This document shows positions 36,654 to 49,459 of a stretch of DNA of 64,000 bases, piece after piece. The first letter of the stretch is position 1, and each line of letters starts with the position of its first letter. The position numbers were made by a program, and so were the translations under genes. The stretch comes from Ustulina deusta. Lineage: Eukaryota; Ascomycota; Sordariomycetes; Xylariales; Xylariaceae. The stretch covers positions 62,001 to 126,000 of the forward strand of contig JAJNNX010000026.1 of NCBI GenBank assembly GCA_023159155.1, written 5' to 3'. Under the pieces are notes generated by a model. It saw nothing but the letters and a program-made list of their open reading frames with translations. It made no database searches and was not told where the DNA came from.

Positions 36654-38085
36654 ATGTTCGCGGCCCATAATCAAGAGAACATCACGTTCAACCGGCAGCA
36701 TGCCGCTGCCATTAAGCAGCAGCAGGGCCAGGCGAGCCGTCCGCTCGGGTCGAAGACGCCTGGAGCTAAATACTCCAAAACGCCCATGAAAGTCCCCCTA
36801 AACGACGAGAATGACGCCAATGCCATGACTTCTAAGGCGTTAAAGGGTGGTGACAAGTCCAATTTTGCGACTCCCATGAGTAAGGTGCCTGTAAGGAATC
36901 TCGTCTATAGAGAGCTCTACTAATCATCAAATAGCACAACGCGCACGAGCCGTCCTCGGCGACAAGACCACAAACGCGAAAGCCAAGGGCCTACAGACTG
37001 TTCATGTCAAAAGCGCTGTCAAGGAGATCGAAAAATCACAGGCCCAGCTTCAGAGCACAGTTCGACCCAGGCAGAGAGAGCCCCAGGCAGAGACACACAA
37101 GCTGCAAGTTCACGCAGAGGAACCCGATCCCTTGAGTGACGATGAGGTTGAGTACTGCCCACCGAGACCCAAGGATCTTCCCTATGAATCAAACGTCTTC
37201 CCCGATGGCGTTCTAACCTTCGATGCGCTGAAGCCGGAGAACATGATGAAAGGCTATTACCGATACTATTTCAATCCCATTGACGAGAACGGGGTCTCCA
37301 AACGTGATAGACAGCTAGCGCAGGAGACTCAGAAGGCTATACGGGAAGGCGAGAGAAAAATCAAGGAAGACTTGGAAAATCTTGAATGGAGTGTCAAGGC
37401 TGAACTAGAGCCCGACGCGAAGGCAGTCAAGAAAACATCTACTGCCACGAAACTACCCGCACCCCGAAAGCCACTATCAAGCATTCGATCTAGGAGCGCA
37501 GCTAACGTTTTGTCGATGGATGAAACAACTATGTCAATGCAGAGAAAGGCAGCCAAGCAATCTGAAGCCAGCAAGCCTCTGCCCAAGAAATCATCTTCAT
37601 TCGCCATGCCAGCCCTGAGAATGAGTCGACCGGGCAGCTCCCAGCTCCCATCAATCCCCAAGAAGTCGGCCACTGAACTAGATGCTACTTCACGTACGAC
37701 TCTCGGGTACAACAGGGGCCGTGCCACCGCATCGCTGCTCACCAAGACAAATACCTCAACCCACTCCAGAAATAACATATCAACGTCATCATCCACCTCT
37801 ACACAGAGAGGAGGGATTCCTCGCTCTAATACTACGCTGTCCAACGACTCAGACAAGACCATCACACCCGCTCGCTATGCGCACAGACAGGTCTCCGCTG
37901 CCGCAAACGCCGCGGACGAGGACTACGCGTTGAGGGAGCGCGTTCCCTTCCTATCCATCTTCAATCCTGACAAGTACAGTGATGAAGAGGAGGACGAGGA
38001 CGACCCCCTAGGCATCAACAACAGAGCTCCGGCGTTCCTAGATGACGAGGACGAGGACGAGTTTGAGCTCAAGCTCGTCAATTAA
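36654..38085 (+). CDS. D-box protein, possible securin (Pds1/Cut2-like)
   Basis: Fungal nuclear-type protein; function inferred only. Exons 36654-36879 and 36935-38085, 458 aa. The donor A|GTAAGG, CTACTAATC branch and ATAG acceptor restore ATPMTQRARAVLGDKTTN. That gives a textbook destruction box RAVLGDKTTN (RxxLxxxxN) at about 79-88, preceded by a basic TP-rich N-terminus (KTPMKVPLNDEN). A conserved-looking block EVEYCPPRPKDLPYES follows with VFPDGVLTFDALKPENM (about 143-173). The rest is Ser/Thr/Lys-rich disorder, ending in an acidic tail (DEEEDEDD, DDEDEDE). The order of D-box, LPY block and acidic C-terminus resembles my recollection of yeast securin Pds1. It could instead be another APC/C substrate. 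Confidence 0.85.
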
Positions 38086-39558
38086 GCCGCCTCGATGCCC
38101 CCCCGCCCCCCTATTTCTACAACATGCCTTATTACGATGACAGAGCTGAACCATTTGGCGTTTCCCGGTTGACTTGACTTACTTGCGTCTAGTATCCGAT
38201 TTATCGATAGATAGACGCACGGGGCACTGGATCGGCGTTCGAAGTGCGTTTGGGGTGACCTTGTTTGATTATACACAATGGCCGTGAGAACAATTGTACG
38301 AGTTACCTACCTATCACCTTGTCTACCCGCCTGCCTACCTGCCTACCCCGCTCTAGGAAGCTTGTTGTTCGCTATTCAGTTTGGGATGAAAGCATTGTCG
38401 AACGCAGAGTATTCTCCTAGCAAGCAAGCAGGGCTGTTAGTACAGGAAGGATTTATTTCACCTGCCAGCTCGAGGAACAAGGATAAAATTGGGAGGCAAG
38501 TGGCAGCCTTCCTCGGCTCGCCCAGGCTGACTGATGCTTGAGGCTCGTGTGTAAAAGTCGCATTATTATGTTTTCCGATTGAGTAATGAAAAATAAATCG
38601 TGCAAACCAGTTTCGGTGCTTGATGTTTGCTTCCATATCATGTCCATCCGATTGAGGCTGTCCATCTATCTATACTGATGATTTCTCACCACTTATAAAC
38701 CGCAAAGTATGGCTATAAGTCTTGCAGATTAATATAGCACCATTGTATCCATGTCCCCCGGTCCTCGGCGAAAATCGGTTGCTAACTAGTCTAAATGCCA
38801 GTAAACAACTGATAGAAAATATTCGGGATGATTCTAACTTGCCGGTGACAGACAATATAATTGTATATCAGATCTTGAGAGACTATCTGGCGCTAAATCA
38901 CATGCATTTCCAACCTTCATTTCACCTCTTCATTCCGTCTTCAGATGCTATTGTACTTGTGTTGAAATATGGACAATTATATTACCAATCCCGGGTCCTC
39001 GTCATGATCTGTACACGCCTGATCGTGACGAGATACCGCGAGGTTCCTGCCCCTATGTACACTTTCGGCCACCATCACAGTTCTCTAAGGTTGAATATCT
39101 CGTGCCTCATCCCCTGTCGTCCAGCAATCCCTAGGATGTCTAAGGATAGTGAATATCGTTGCTTTCGCTTGTCTTCATATCTAATTGGTCACCAGCGTAT
39201 CCCCATTAAGCCTTACGCTAGATTTACGCTAGAAACCATTTCCCTCCCATATGTTGCAGGAAACGCGCGTAGAAAACGCCTCAAGTGTGCGCATGACCGA
39301 GCGCACATGCCGAACTAATATTACAAGTTTTCTCTTTCTGCCCATTTAGCCATTTTAAACCCGTCCTTCGCATGCATTATATATCGAAGCTGATCCAAGG
39401 ACGTCAAATCGAGCATCGAGTCGTATGGGGATGAGAGACTGAAACATGAGATGAAGGAAGCGACTGCGCCAAACAGACGGGAACCGATATATGGGAAAGT
39501 GTCCCTACAGTAGCGCCTTTCCGTACCAACGTCGACGGTCGATACTCAGCAATATAGA
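38086..39558. other. Convergent 3' region, D-box gene / set1
   Basis: 1.5 kb between two stop codons. It contains a 198-codon open frame (38722-39318) beginning with TTG and with no family resemblance, which I do not call as a gene. CTACCTGCC-type words lie at about 38305-38350. Confidence 0.5.
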
Positions 39559-42500
39559 TTAATTGAGGAATCCTTTACACGCTGCAGTACCGCAAAGGCA
39601 GGGTATACGGTCCAGACTGCCGATTTCACGTTCGAATTTATAATCATAGGTTAATTCTTCATCTGTGCACGAAATTAGCCCGGTTAGTTCGAAAGGCGAA
39701 AGAGGTCAAAAGAGAAACATACTCTGAGCAATGTCCCGGAGAGCATAGATGACGATGCGTTTGCTGCCTTCCACTTTGATAATTTTCGCCGTGCAATTGG
39801 GCATGCAACTGTGGTTGATAAAGCGAGCGATGCCGCCTTTCTTCGTAGCATCAATAACCGTGCTATCGTCGATTCGAAACAGATAACTGCTACCTATACC
39901 GCTCTTTAGGTATCGGTTCTCCCGAATCTCAGAAATCTGTTGTCGGACCTGTTCGCCAACATACTCGATAATCATGTCATCTTTGTTGATATTCTCCATA
40001 GCATAAAGACCCCAGTTGTGAATGGCAGAACGCGCAAATTTGACGGGCTTCTTCCGCTTCTTAAGCTGGTTGAATCGTAATACATCGGAGTCCTGGCCTA
40101 GTGTCCTTTTCTGATCATTCAAATCGGCCACAAAACGTCGGTTGTTGGCACGGTTGGCTCTTGAATTCCCTTTGGCTAGCAATTTCTCGGCAGCAAGTTT
40201 GGCCGCCTCGGCAGCCGCGGCAACGGCATCTCTACTGTCTCTCTTCGCAGCTCGCTGTTGTCGTTCCTCCCGAGCTTTTTGGACTTTGAGATGGTGTGGA
40301 AGGTATTTAGATTTCTCGGAATTCAGAATCTTCTTCACACCTTCCGTACGAGCAGAGCCTGTCGAATTCGGGACATAGTAACCGTCAATCGTAAGTGGGC
40401 TATTAGGTGGCATGGCTTCCCTAGCATTGAGTTCTCGTATGCGATTGTGCTTCCATATCCATAAACGAGGATTGCCGATTTCGCTTGGGGTTGTCTTCTT
40501 TTTGAGTTTGCTAACATCCGGTTGATCTTTAGACTGAAACTGGAGCTCTGGGATTGTCTCGAGGGCCAACTTGAATGTTGAAGAAATGGGCATCGCAGAA
40601 ATCACCTTGTCGGAATAGCGGTCATCTTTAGGTAGCAGCTCCTCGGCCTCTTCAATAATAGTTGGCTTTCGAATCGGTTCTTCAGACCCCGGGGTGTCAA
40701 ATTTTTGTGCCTGATCGAGCGCTTCTTCAACATATGCATCCTCCTGTTTCTTCTTCATTGCCTCCCGTTCTTCGAAGAGCTGTTTCTTTGTTTTCTTCTT
40801 AGACTTAGTGGTAGTCGTCTTCTTCTTGCCTTTGATCGGTTTCTCGACAGGAGTAAGAAGTTCTACCGCTGCTGGCTCTTTCGCATCTGCTAAATCAGCA
40901 TCTGGAAGGACAACATCTTCTGGAGGACTAGGGAACTCATGTTCTAGAGTATCGATTGTAACCCCAAAGAGCTCCTCGTCAGATTTCTTCTGACGTTTAA
41001 TGGCGGCCTCAACTTGAAGATCTAGTTTCCTCTTCCTGGATTTGACAGCGCCGTCGTTGACCAAGAAGCTAGCGTCGGTCATGGAATCCTCATCGCCGAA
41101 TCCGTCTTCAAATGCATCTTCATCAGTGCTCATGCGGCTGCGGGGGCGCGACTCGAGCTCCTCCGTATCACGCGCGATAGAGTCACGAGCCTCGCCTTCG
41201 CCCTCAGCTTCAGATGCCTCGTCATCGCTATCCGGTGGTTGCAGACGATGATGCAAAGAGCGGAAGGCATTGCGCACTACAGAGGGTCGCTTGCGGGCGA
41301 ACGGGTCCGTGAAGCCATAATTGCGCTGAGCAGCGCCCTGGCCTTTAACTTTCCTGATTCGAGGTAGGGCTGTGACATTGAGACGCGCAGTCCTACGTTC
41401 AATGGGATCAGCACGAGAATTGGGAGTGCTGACAGGCGATACGTCGTGATCTTCGATGCTGATAATGGGCTTGAGGGGCCCAACTGGGTCCTCGATATTC
41501 AACTTGCGCCTCTTTGCCACATGGTTTCCAGGGTCCAAGAAAGTGGAAAGGGCCGGGACTGCAACTTTCGTTCGTATATGCCTAATCAAATGCTCCATCA
41601 TCTCGCGGCGAACAACTTCGATAGCCTCCACAACAGGGTCGAAGTTCTGTGCACGGTGCTTCTTCTCTTCTTCGAGGATGCTCTCCTCAAGCTGGCGCCG
41701 TTCCTCACGGGGTCGGTACTGGTGGTCTTCTCGATACCGTGTATCCCCAACTGGCCGTCTCTCTAGATCGCTGGGCCGAGGGTGGCTGGCCAGATGTGAT
41801 GAGCTCGGGAGTGTCGCATTGTGTAGTTTCATCGCCATACTATAGGTGAAAAATGCACTTCCATTCGCGGCTTGAAAACACCTGCAAGCTTCCTCACGCC
41901 CTCTGGAAGTATTGGGAAAGATGATATAGTACCCCATGCGATCCGTGAGAATATCGTCGATCAGGTAGGATTTGAGGCGCTTCTTCATGTGCGGAACAGT
42001 TGTGACCATTACTGGGACGCTTGAATCTGGGACAAAGATATAAGGTCCGCCTTTCGGCGCACTTGCTATAGAGGATGCGCCTCCTAAATATGGGTTCGGT
42101 TTAGCAGAAAGCGCCCAATTCGTTGAGTCGGTGAGCGGTGGTCGTTGTCGTTCAGCAGCGGGGCCCTTCGGGGCAGTAGGGGGAGGCCGAGAAAAGCCAT
42201 CAGATTGGGACCTCACACCAACGAGGCCGTCGCCCTGAGGCCGTGTCGAAGGATGGATGTTGTCGACATGCGATCTTGGGCCTACGGGCACGGGTGGTGT
42301 AGCCATCGCTCGGGCCATCTCCTCTCTGTCCTTCTTGATGATCGCTTCAAGCATCTGCCTACTCTTCTTCCCGTCGCGGTCAAATTCAACCTTGACATGA
42401 TTAGCCTCGATCTTTCGTCCGTTCATCGCTCTAACAGCCCTCTTCGCAGCATCAACTGCAGACATCGCTGGTCGCCGGGGCTGATGTTTCGAATCCCGAA

Positions 42501-43546
42501 AACGGAAAGTAGCAAATCCTAGGTAGCTCCCAGTATCGGGATGCATCTTATTGCTACTCTCGGCTATGTCGCCAAACGAAGCAAAAATGGTCGCGACCTT
42601 TGAGAAGGTAATTAATGGGTTAAAGCCACTGACCACAATTTGGGTCGGCGGCCCAGGCCCAATCGAGGTAGCGGGATCATAAATATAGGGCTTGAGGTTG
42701 TACGGCGTCTGACGTAAACGTGCCTTTGGAAGGTGAAAGTCGACATTGATGTAGTCCAGCCAGCTGCCTTTTGAGAGGCGCGGGTCGGGAGGGGGGGCGT
42801 CATCTTCCTATACATCGATTTTATTAGCCAAATATCTCATACCAAAATCAGATGACGCCCCCCTCCCCTCCCACGAGTGTGGTATAGTATAGTATTGGTT
42901 CACGTACCGAGCCGAAAGCTTTGTATTTCGGTTTCATGGTTTTCTTTTCTACCGATGATAATGTCTTATCAGTTGACGGGTCGTGTACACATCTCATACC
43001 CTGTGTGGTACGGTTGGGGTCTCGGGCCGGGAGGCGCTTAACGACACTTGGGGGGGTGGCAGACGACTCCATAGCGGCGACGAGGCTCGTAGAGTCAACT
43101 TTGCCGTCATAGGTAGAAGCGGCGGCGGAATGCTCCTTTGAGGGTTGGGAAGTGCTGTTGCTGTGATATGCGGGCGAGCCGGCCACAGTTAGCGGGGTGA
43201 TATCGTTGTTATTCGGGGCATGCGCCGTGGCATTCACAGTAGACGTGTTGTTATGAGTGCTAAAGATGGAGGAAGTAGTGCTCGCACGAGAACTGGCGGA
43301 TCCGACACCATTCAGCAAGTCTCCCTGTGGATACTCGGTGTCTGTATCTTGATTTGGGGGTCGCGCAGAGTCCGATGCGGACAGGTCGTGCTTAGCATCG
43401 CGGCGAACAGGAGTAGCAGTTCTAGGATGGCTGTCGGGGGTACACAAAGCCTTGCTATATCGCTCGCGTTCTCGTTCATTCGCTTTGTCTCTAGCAGCAC
43501 GAGGAGCGTTGGGGAAGAATTCCCGATAGCCAGCACTCGGAGCCAT
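39559..43546 (-). CDS. set1: Histone H3 lysine-4 methyltransferase SET1
   Basis: Catalytic subunit of COMPASS, which methylates histone H3 K4. Exons 42908-43546, 39723-42807 and 39559-39662 on the minus strand, 1275 aa. The N-terminus has [20 protein letters not shown]. An RRM-type domain lies at about 268-360 ([24 protein letters not shown]), followed by the SET-associated region ([18 protein letters not shown]). Then come acidic and Lys-rich disordered stretches and N-SET ([20 protein letters not shown]). SET follows, with [41 protein letters not shown] and [13 protein letters not shown]. Post-SET cysteines are 1263, 1265 and 1270 (CLCGTAAC). Introns are 100 and 60 nt. The last exon encodes only the SET end and post-SET motif. 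Confidence 0.96.
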
Positions 43547-45100
43547 GGTATGGAGGGATCTCGGATACGGCTTCCACTACCCACCAAGCCTCATATCTGG
43601 CGGCGAAAGCAGCGGACAACCATGCATGTATGGAGCAACGAGAGATGGATTCTGTTGTTGTTTTGCGTTTGCTTGGGGGGAATGGAGCTGACGACGATTG
43701 AGCCTGTTGGGGTTGAGGAGGTGGGATACGGGACGGACTGGACAAGAGGACAGAGGATGGAGGATAGGAGGACAACGCGAAACCCGTGCGTCCACGCGAC
43801 AGATTAGGGAGATGTGACGTGTGTGGGACCGTCGGCGAGGAACAAAGCGCCAGACGGGTTGGTTGCTACGGGCGGCAACAAAGGTGCTGGGCGGGGGTTT
43901 GATGGTGCACGATGATCGCGGATGGGCGAGGATGGTGCAGCGGCGAGGAGGACAGCGCAACGAGGGCCAGTTGAGTGCACGAGTCCGGCAGATGGCAGTA
44001 CATGAGGGAGGTTAAAGTGTTTCTGGAGCCTCGAAAAGTTCAATTTGGCTGGTATAGTAGGTATGGAGCAGTGATCTCAGGCTCAGGGATAAAGCAGGTA
44101 CCCAAGTATTTAGTTGTGGGGCGTCTTGGGCACTTTTTGACACGCTTGCCTAGACAGGTCTAGTACATGTATAAAGGGTTGGAGCAGTGCAGCGCACAAG
44201 CCACCGATCCCAGGATAAATAAATTGTGGCTGTGAACACAACTCGAACCTTGTTCTGGCTTGTGACCAATAACGAAGTAGAATGCGTGGGTATAAATAAA
44301 TATGATCAGCGGGCCAATAGGACTTTCCGATTCCATCCCCAGGTACTGCCCAGCTCTGTGCCGGCTGAGTACCTAAATCTGCCTCGTTTTATGGCTTAAG
44401 ATCAATCGAAGATGTTACCACAAGACAAGACAAGGCCAAGTTACCCACCAGATGCACTTTCACGACTCCTTACAAATATATCACTGAATCAAGGGGAGCA
44501 AGGAGGTATGGCAAAAGTGCTCCCCTCTTTTTTGCCAGCTGTACAATGTACAGTCGTACCTGGAGTACATTGTACATCTCACACTCCCGGTTCGCCAAGT
44601 GTATCATATTGGCGCCAACTCTCTTCGGCCAATGAATGCTCACATAGACTATGGTAGGTTACGATGCATGGGAATTCTCTACTACCTATTGCAGTTCAAA
44701 CTTCGTGCTTCAAAATCTAGAAAACGATAAATGTGAGATGTGAGCACAACTGGCTCTTTTTTTGCTCTGTATTCCAAGGCTTATATGTACCGTCATTGAA
44801 GGATTACAATGGGCCGGCGCACTCGGCGCAACAGCCGTGCCCGCACAGTCACTACCCGACTAGCGGGCCGGTCGGGGGTATATTCCTACGAGTGTAAGCA
44901 GGTTGGAAATATAACCTGGGGAAGAGTACACATAAAGGTATGACTGTATATCGCTCTTGGCCCACTGTAGACGCCTATTTTGAGAGACATAGTTTCCTCC
45001 ATTTCTCTTTCACCCCGGTACTTCCACTGGGAATTTTCAACGCTGAGAAAGGAACTGATGAGATGAAATCGCCTTCATCATAGTTCGACCGCACATTCCG
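43547..45100. other. Divergent promoter region, set1 / MFS transporter
   Basis: 1.55 kb between divergent starts. It contains a paired inverted GTACAATGTAC element (44541-44575). No coding gene was recognised. Confidence 0.55.
44541..44575. promoter_or_regulatory. Inverted pair of GTACAATGTAC words
   Basis: GTACAATGTAC at 44541-44551 and its exact reverse complement at 44565-44575 are separated by 13 bp. Each arm itself contains TGTACA palindromes. The pair lies about 530 bp before the MFS start and about 1 kb before set1. It could be a dimeric-regulator site, but the sequence alone does not show function. Confidence 0.4.
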
Positions 45101-46504
45101 ATGTCTATTTCGAAAGAAGCTGGTGTGGCAATCGATGAGAAGCCGGCACCCGCCGTAACATCCGAGTCCGAAGAATCTTCTATTGAGCCCGTCAATGAAC
45201 GTCCGCCTCCTCCGCTTCCGCTGGCCGGAGTTGGCGATGCCGAGCCGCCGGACGGAGGGTTAGTGGCTTGGCTGCAGGTCGCTGCTGCCTTCGTGCTCTA
45301 TGGCAATACCCTGTAGGTGCAACCCTCCACCTTGTCGTGTGATTCATTGTGTGATCTATTGTGTGTCCAGCTGACCGATTTTCTCAGCGGGCTTCTCAAT
45401 ACCTTTGGTGTGTACCAGACATATTACGAGACACACTTGTTGAAGGAATACTCGTCCTCGGACATCTCATGGATCGGCTCGATCCAGTCGTTGCTTCTAA
45501 TGGCCATCGGGGTGTTCATAGGACCATTCTACGACGCCGGCCACTGTCGGATATTGCTCATGATTGGCACCATATTTGTCGCGCTTGGCTTCATGTTAAC
45601 GAGTATCAGCACAGCGTACTGGTCCCTCTTTCTAGCACAGGGCGTGCTCACCGGCCTCGGGACCAGCTTCCTGTCCATCCCATCTATCGCCATCGTGCCA
45701 CCCTATTTTAAACCGGCCCGGCGGCCCTTGGCGCTGGGCACAGCTTCACTTGGGAGCGGTCTCGCCGCCACCATCTACCCGATCATATTTCAATCGTTAC
45801 AGCCGGTGATCGGGTTCCCTTGGGCAGTGCGCGTGCAGGGCTTTATCTCTTTGGCGCTCTGCCTTTTTGCTGTCACCGTGGCTCGGCCGCGATACGCAAA
45901 AAATGCCAAAAAGCGTAAATTCCGGTCCCTGTTCGAGGGCGCCAAGATTGTCGATCCGTACTTCATCGTCTACGTAATATCGATTGTTTTTAATAATTTA
46001 GGCTTCTTCGAGCCTTTATTCTACCTACAGAGCTATGCAGAGTCGCACGGGGGTGCTGGAATGCCTGTGACGAAATACCTTCTTGCCATTTTAAACGGAT
46101 CGTCCGTCTTCGGACGACTTATGCCGTCGGCTCTGTCTAAGTGGTTTGGGATTCTCAATGCGTTCATCATCACCGTATCCTTGTCGTCTGTCAGCATCTT
46201 TTACTGGATTAGTGTATCCAATATTGCAGGCAGTATTGCCTTCTCCGTGTTATACGGCTTCTTCTCCGGCGGTGTTGTGGCGTTCGCACCTATTGTGCTG
46301 ACGTCAATCACCGAAGACCTATCGTACCTTGGGACCCGATTAGGCGTGTTGAACATCTTCAAGGGCATCGCAAGTGTCGTTGGCGCCCCGATTGGCGGCG
46401 CCATAATTCAACGCAGCGGTAGTTATCTCGGCATGCAGCTCTTTAGCGCCTTCTCAGTCCTTCTCACGGCGGTCTTCGCCAGTGTCCTTCAATTGATGGT
46501 TTGA
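45101..46504 (+). CDS. MFS transporter, monocarboxylate-porter (MCT/Mch) type
   Basis: Plasma- or vacuolar-membrane transporter of the major facilitator superfamily, related to fungal MCT-like porters; the substrate cannot be read from sequence. Exons 45101-45312 and 45388-46504, 442 aa. A cytosolic N-terminus (about 1-50, acidic and Pro-rich) ends with the family signature PPDGGLVAWLQVAAAF. Splicing (GTAGGT donor, GCTGACC branch, TTCTCAG acceptor) joins YGNTL to GLLNTFGVYQTYYE, the usual MCT loop. Eleven to twelve hydrophobic spans follow, with GLGTSFLSIPSIAIVPPYF and FGRLMPSALSKWFG. Yeast relatives include the riboflavin transporter Mch5. It is divergent from set1 and no biosynthetic genes are beside it. 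Confidence 0.92.
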
Positions 46505-47106
46505 GAGACGAGAAACGCGCCACCCGATACAGCTAATCTCCTAGAGGCTGATACGTGCCTCATGAAGAAAATATAAGTGGTAACGACTACAATATATCTG
46601 TAAACCAAATGGTCGCTAGTCTTGTGAATACACAAGAAAGGAAGGAAGGCAAGCGAGACGAGAGTAGGGTTATTGTAGTCGTTACCAATGTTACGTGACG
46701 CAACCCCTTATTTAACTGAAGATGTATGGAGTGTGACATTTGGATAATCTTTGACTCGTTAACAACCATATATCGGGATTCGGGCAGTGACAACTATGGC
46801 AATGGAGTCAAATCGATTCATAAGAACAGCCTTGAAATCTGTCATCTTGTAGTACTGAAAACGAACGCAATGCCACCTACATGAACTTGAACAGATCTGT
46901 AACCTCAATGTGATATCTGTTACAATATGATCACAGAACTCAACATGGTAGCCTGCCATCCAGGACCCCAAGGACGAGGAAAATGATGTGTATTCATACG
47001 TGGCCGGTTTGATCGCTTTCCCCTAAACGCCAATAGTATGCCATGAAAGTCCAGAATCCTCATCCCCCCCAAAACGCCAAATAACCTATAGTGTGCGTTG
47101 ATCTCT
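46505..47106. other. Convergent 3' region, MFS / fcf1
   Basis: About 600 bp between two stop codons; presumed 3' UTRs. No gene was recognised. Confidence 0.5.
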
Positions 47107-48996
47107 TTACGGGTCGGGAGCCCCCGGAAGACGTTCAATCACATACTTTCCCCTTGCCACGTTCATGACTAAAGCCATGTCAGTAGCCAACCCCTCGAGT
47201 GGATGCCATGATTTTTAGGGAAAGCAGTTCACAGAGGAACAGATCACAAATAAAACGAAGTGTACTCACTAGGTACTCCCGGTATCTTTCTGATCCTTCG
47301 AACGAGGTCCTTATCGTTAGTTGCAACTTAAGGAATGAGAGTTAGTAACCAGGGCGAAAGATAATGGGAAAATCTCGAAAACGTGTAGAGATATCTAGAT
47401 ATGGGCCTAGACAGGACACAAAATCTTTTGTTCTTCACAATGAGTAAATAGGAAGGGAAACGGTCTTAATATGACTCACCGATATACACTCGGTGCTTCA
47501 TGACTCGGTCCACAATGCAATCACTGTAATATGGAGTTAGTGGTTCCTCTTGCCCGGAAGATATAGAGAAAGCTCGAGGACGTGGAAGAGAATATGGCCT
47601 TCGACTTACTCTGCATATGTGCCTTTGTGACTATTTCCAGAGACATTTAGTAATTGTTCTAATGAACCCATTCGAGGGTTTGTCGAGCTCCCGAGATCGG
47701 TCGTCAGGATGTGACTCAAAAAATCCTACTTACTCGCATGTAAGGCGCTCCCATCTTTCATCGCGAGCTATTCGTAAAGCCATCCTATATCTGTAAGAGT
47801 AGTTAGGACCACGAATTTATTGATATCTGTTTCTTGCAACCTACTTTGGACCAAGCTTTTCTAATTCGGCCATCTTGACAGGGCCTCGGTCAGCATCCAA
47901 TACAGAGGCGTTAGACTTCATGCGGCTCGACTTACCACGCAAGAGGTAATAATGCTACAGTATTGTTAGTGATTGCTTAAACTAGCCAGAACAACATGTC
48001 TTTAATTCCACATGTGACAAAGATAGGGGCAGAATGAAGCAAAATTCGAGTATACTAACGGAATGCATTTAGCATAGAGACAATCTGTCAGGATTACATA
48101 AAGTTAGTTACGGTTTTCGATCTCAAATACCAAAATCAACATCCCACTAGCTCACAACTCTGCAGTGCATGAGGCTAAGAAAGACGGTCTTCCAGCCTTG
48201 GCGACTGCGGAGTTGGGATACAAGTATTTCCTGGCTCGGGTATGACTTACCCATCATAGATTCTAAAAGCGGAAGTTTACGCTGAATCGTGTGACTCAGG
48301 AAATTGGTATCCAATAACACTGAGTAGGGCGGCTGTAGCGATTCACTGAATATAAACATTAGCCATGAAATCTTGTCAAGGTTCAAAGAGGTATTGATAA
48401 GACATGTGTGTATGCCGCGAATCGAAATTGCCTGCGTGTACAGCTGAATGCCAACAGGCCAACTCTATGCTAGCCAGGCGATCGTGCATGTATATGTTAT
48501 GATAGTCAAGCGCCTTGATATCTCCCAAGGGGACACGGGAACTTGTAGAAATATCTCGTGGTTTGGGATAGGGCGTGGCGTGATGCATGTAGTTTTGCCA
48601 TGGCTTGAGACAACCGTAGGACTAGCAACCGAAGGCGAGCAAGAGTGATAATGATAGCGATGGTAGAAATCGGTACTCACTTGTGCTGGAAGAAGAGGCT
48701 GGAAGGCATCTGAGGAATCTCGCGGACGACCTGGTCGTTAGAGGGGCCACTCGTTTTGGCTTTCTGGGGATTCTGGGCATCAGCCTTGCCAGCATTTTTC
48801 TTCAAGCGTGCATCTCGCTGGCCGATGACTTCCGAGTTGTCCTTTGTCAGCCAGCCTAGCTTCTCAGCAGTGATGCTCGTTGACTTACTGCGTTTCACCT
48901 GTGCCCAGTCAGTTGTACGTTCGAGGCGATCAAAATTAGTAATGAGTAGGTCTTTCTCACAGTGCCAAATTTCCTTGTTTTCTTAGCGATACCCAT
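47107..48996 (-). CDS. fcf1: rRNA-processing PIN-domain protein FCF1 (12 coding exons)
   Basis: Essential small-subunit processome component with a PIN nuclease fold, needed for early 18S rRNA cleavages. Minus-strand exons: 48961-48996, 48889-48898, 48681-48828, 48251-48345, 48060-48084, 47936-47954, 47845-47873, 47734-47790, 47610-47630, 47480-47523, 47270-47326 and 47107-47168; 200 aa. The reassembled protein starts MGIAKKTRKFGTVKRIIGQRD. It then gives QMPSSLFFQHNESLQPPYSVLLDTNFLSHT, YAKCIPIITSCVMAELEKLG, HKGTYADDCIVDRVMKHRVY and VATNDKDLVRRIRKIPGVP, ending GKYVIERLPGAP. The acidic PIN residues are present (LLDTN, MAEL, DDCIVD, TNDKD). Every junction closes in frame. Five exons are under 30 nt and the second is 10 nt. 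Confidence 0.93.
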
Positions 48997-49172
48997 TGCG
49001 AGTTCTATTTCGCCTCGGCGAGCAGGGCGTTGGGAAGTGGAGATATTATATAATGTCTTTGCTGATGCTGGGTGGTGAGGTGCTGGTTGAGAGGAAGCAA
49101 GGCTGCTGGAGGATGTAGTTATCGATAATGCTCAGATATGCACTAGATAGATAAGTAAGTACTGCAGGTGCC

Positions 49173-49177
<5 letters not shown>

Positions 49178-49204
<27 letters not shown>
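49178..49204. repeat. A27 homopolymer
   Basis: Uninterrupted run of 27 A in non-coding sequence upstream of fcf1. It could be a retroposed poly(A) tail but no gene copy adjoins it. Confidence 0.9.
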
Positions 49205-49459
49205 CTCGTATAGTAGGCCCATAATTGCTACCCAAAGTGGCTAGAATCTATGCACTAGCGGCAGAGTTACCTACACTAGAGTACCTGGGTAGTTCACTTC
49301 CAAGGTTGTTGAAATGATCGTCGACGCAGCAGTGCCCACCAGATACCTTAGGTCGTCAATGCGCCTAAATAGTCCATGATCTGCCGAGAGCAACACCGAG
49401 CCGAATTCATAATGTCCATGAATGCCTCCAAGCCCCTTGCAGCTGCACGTCTACGTGCC

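Noticed and set aside
38722..39318. 198-codon open frame between the D-box gene and set1
   Set aside because: It starts with TTG, has no family resemblance or low-complexity pattern of a real protein, and lies in a convergent 3' region. Chance opening is more likely.
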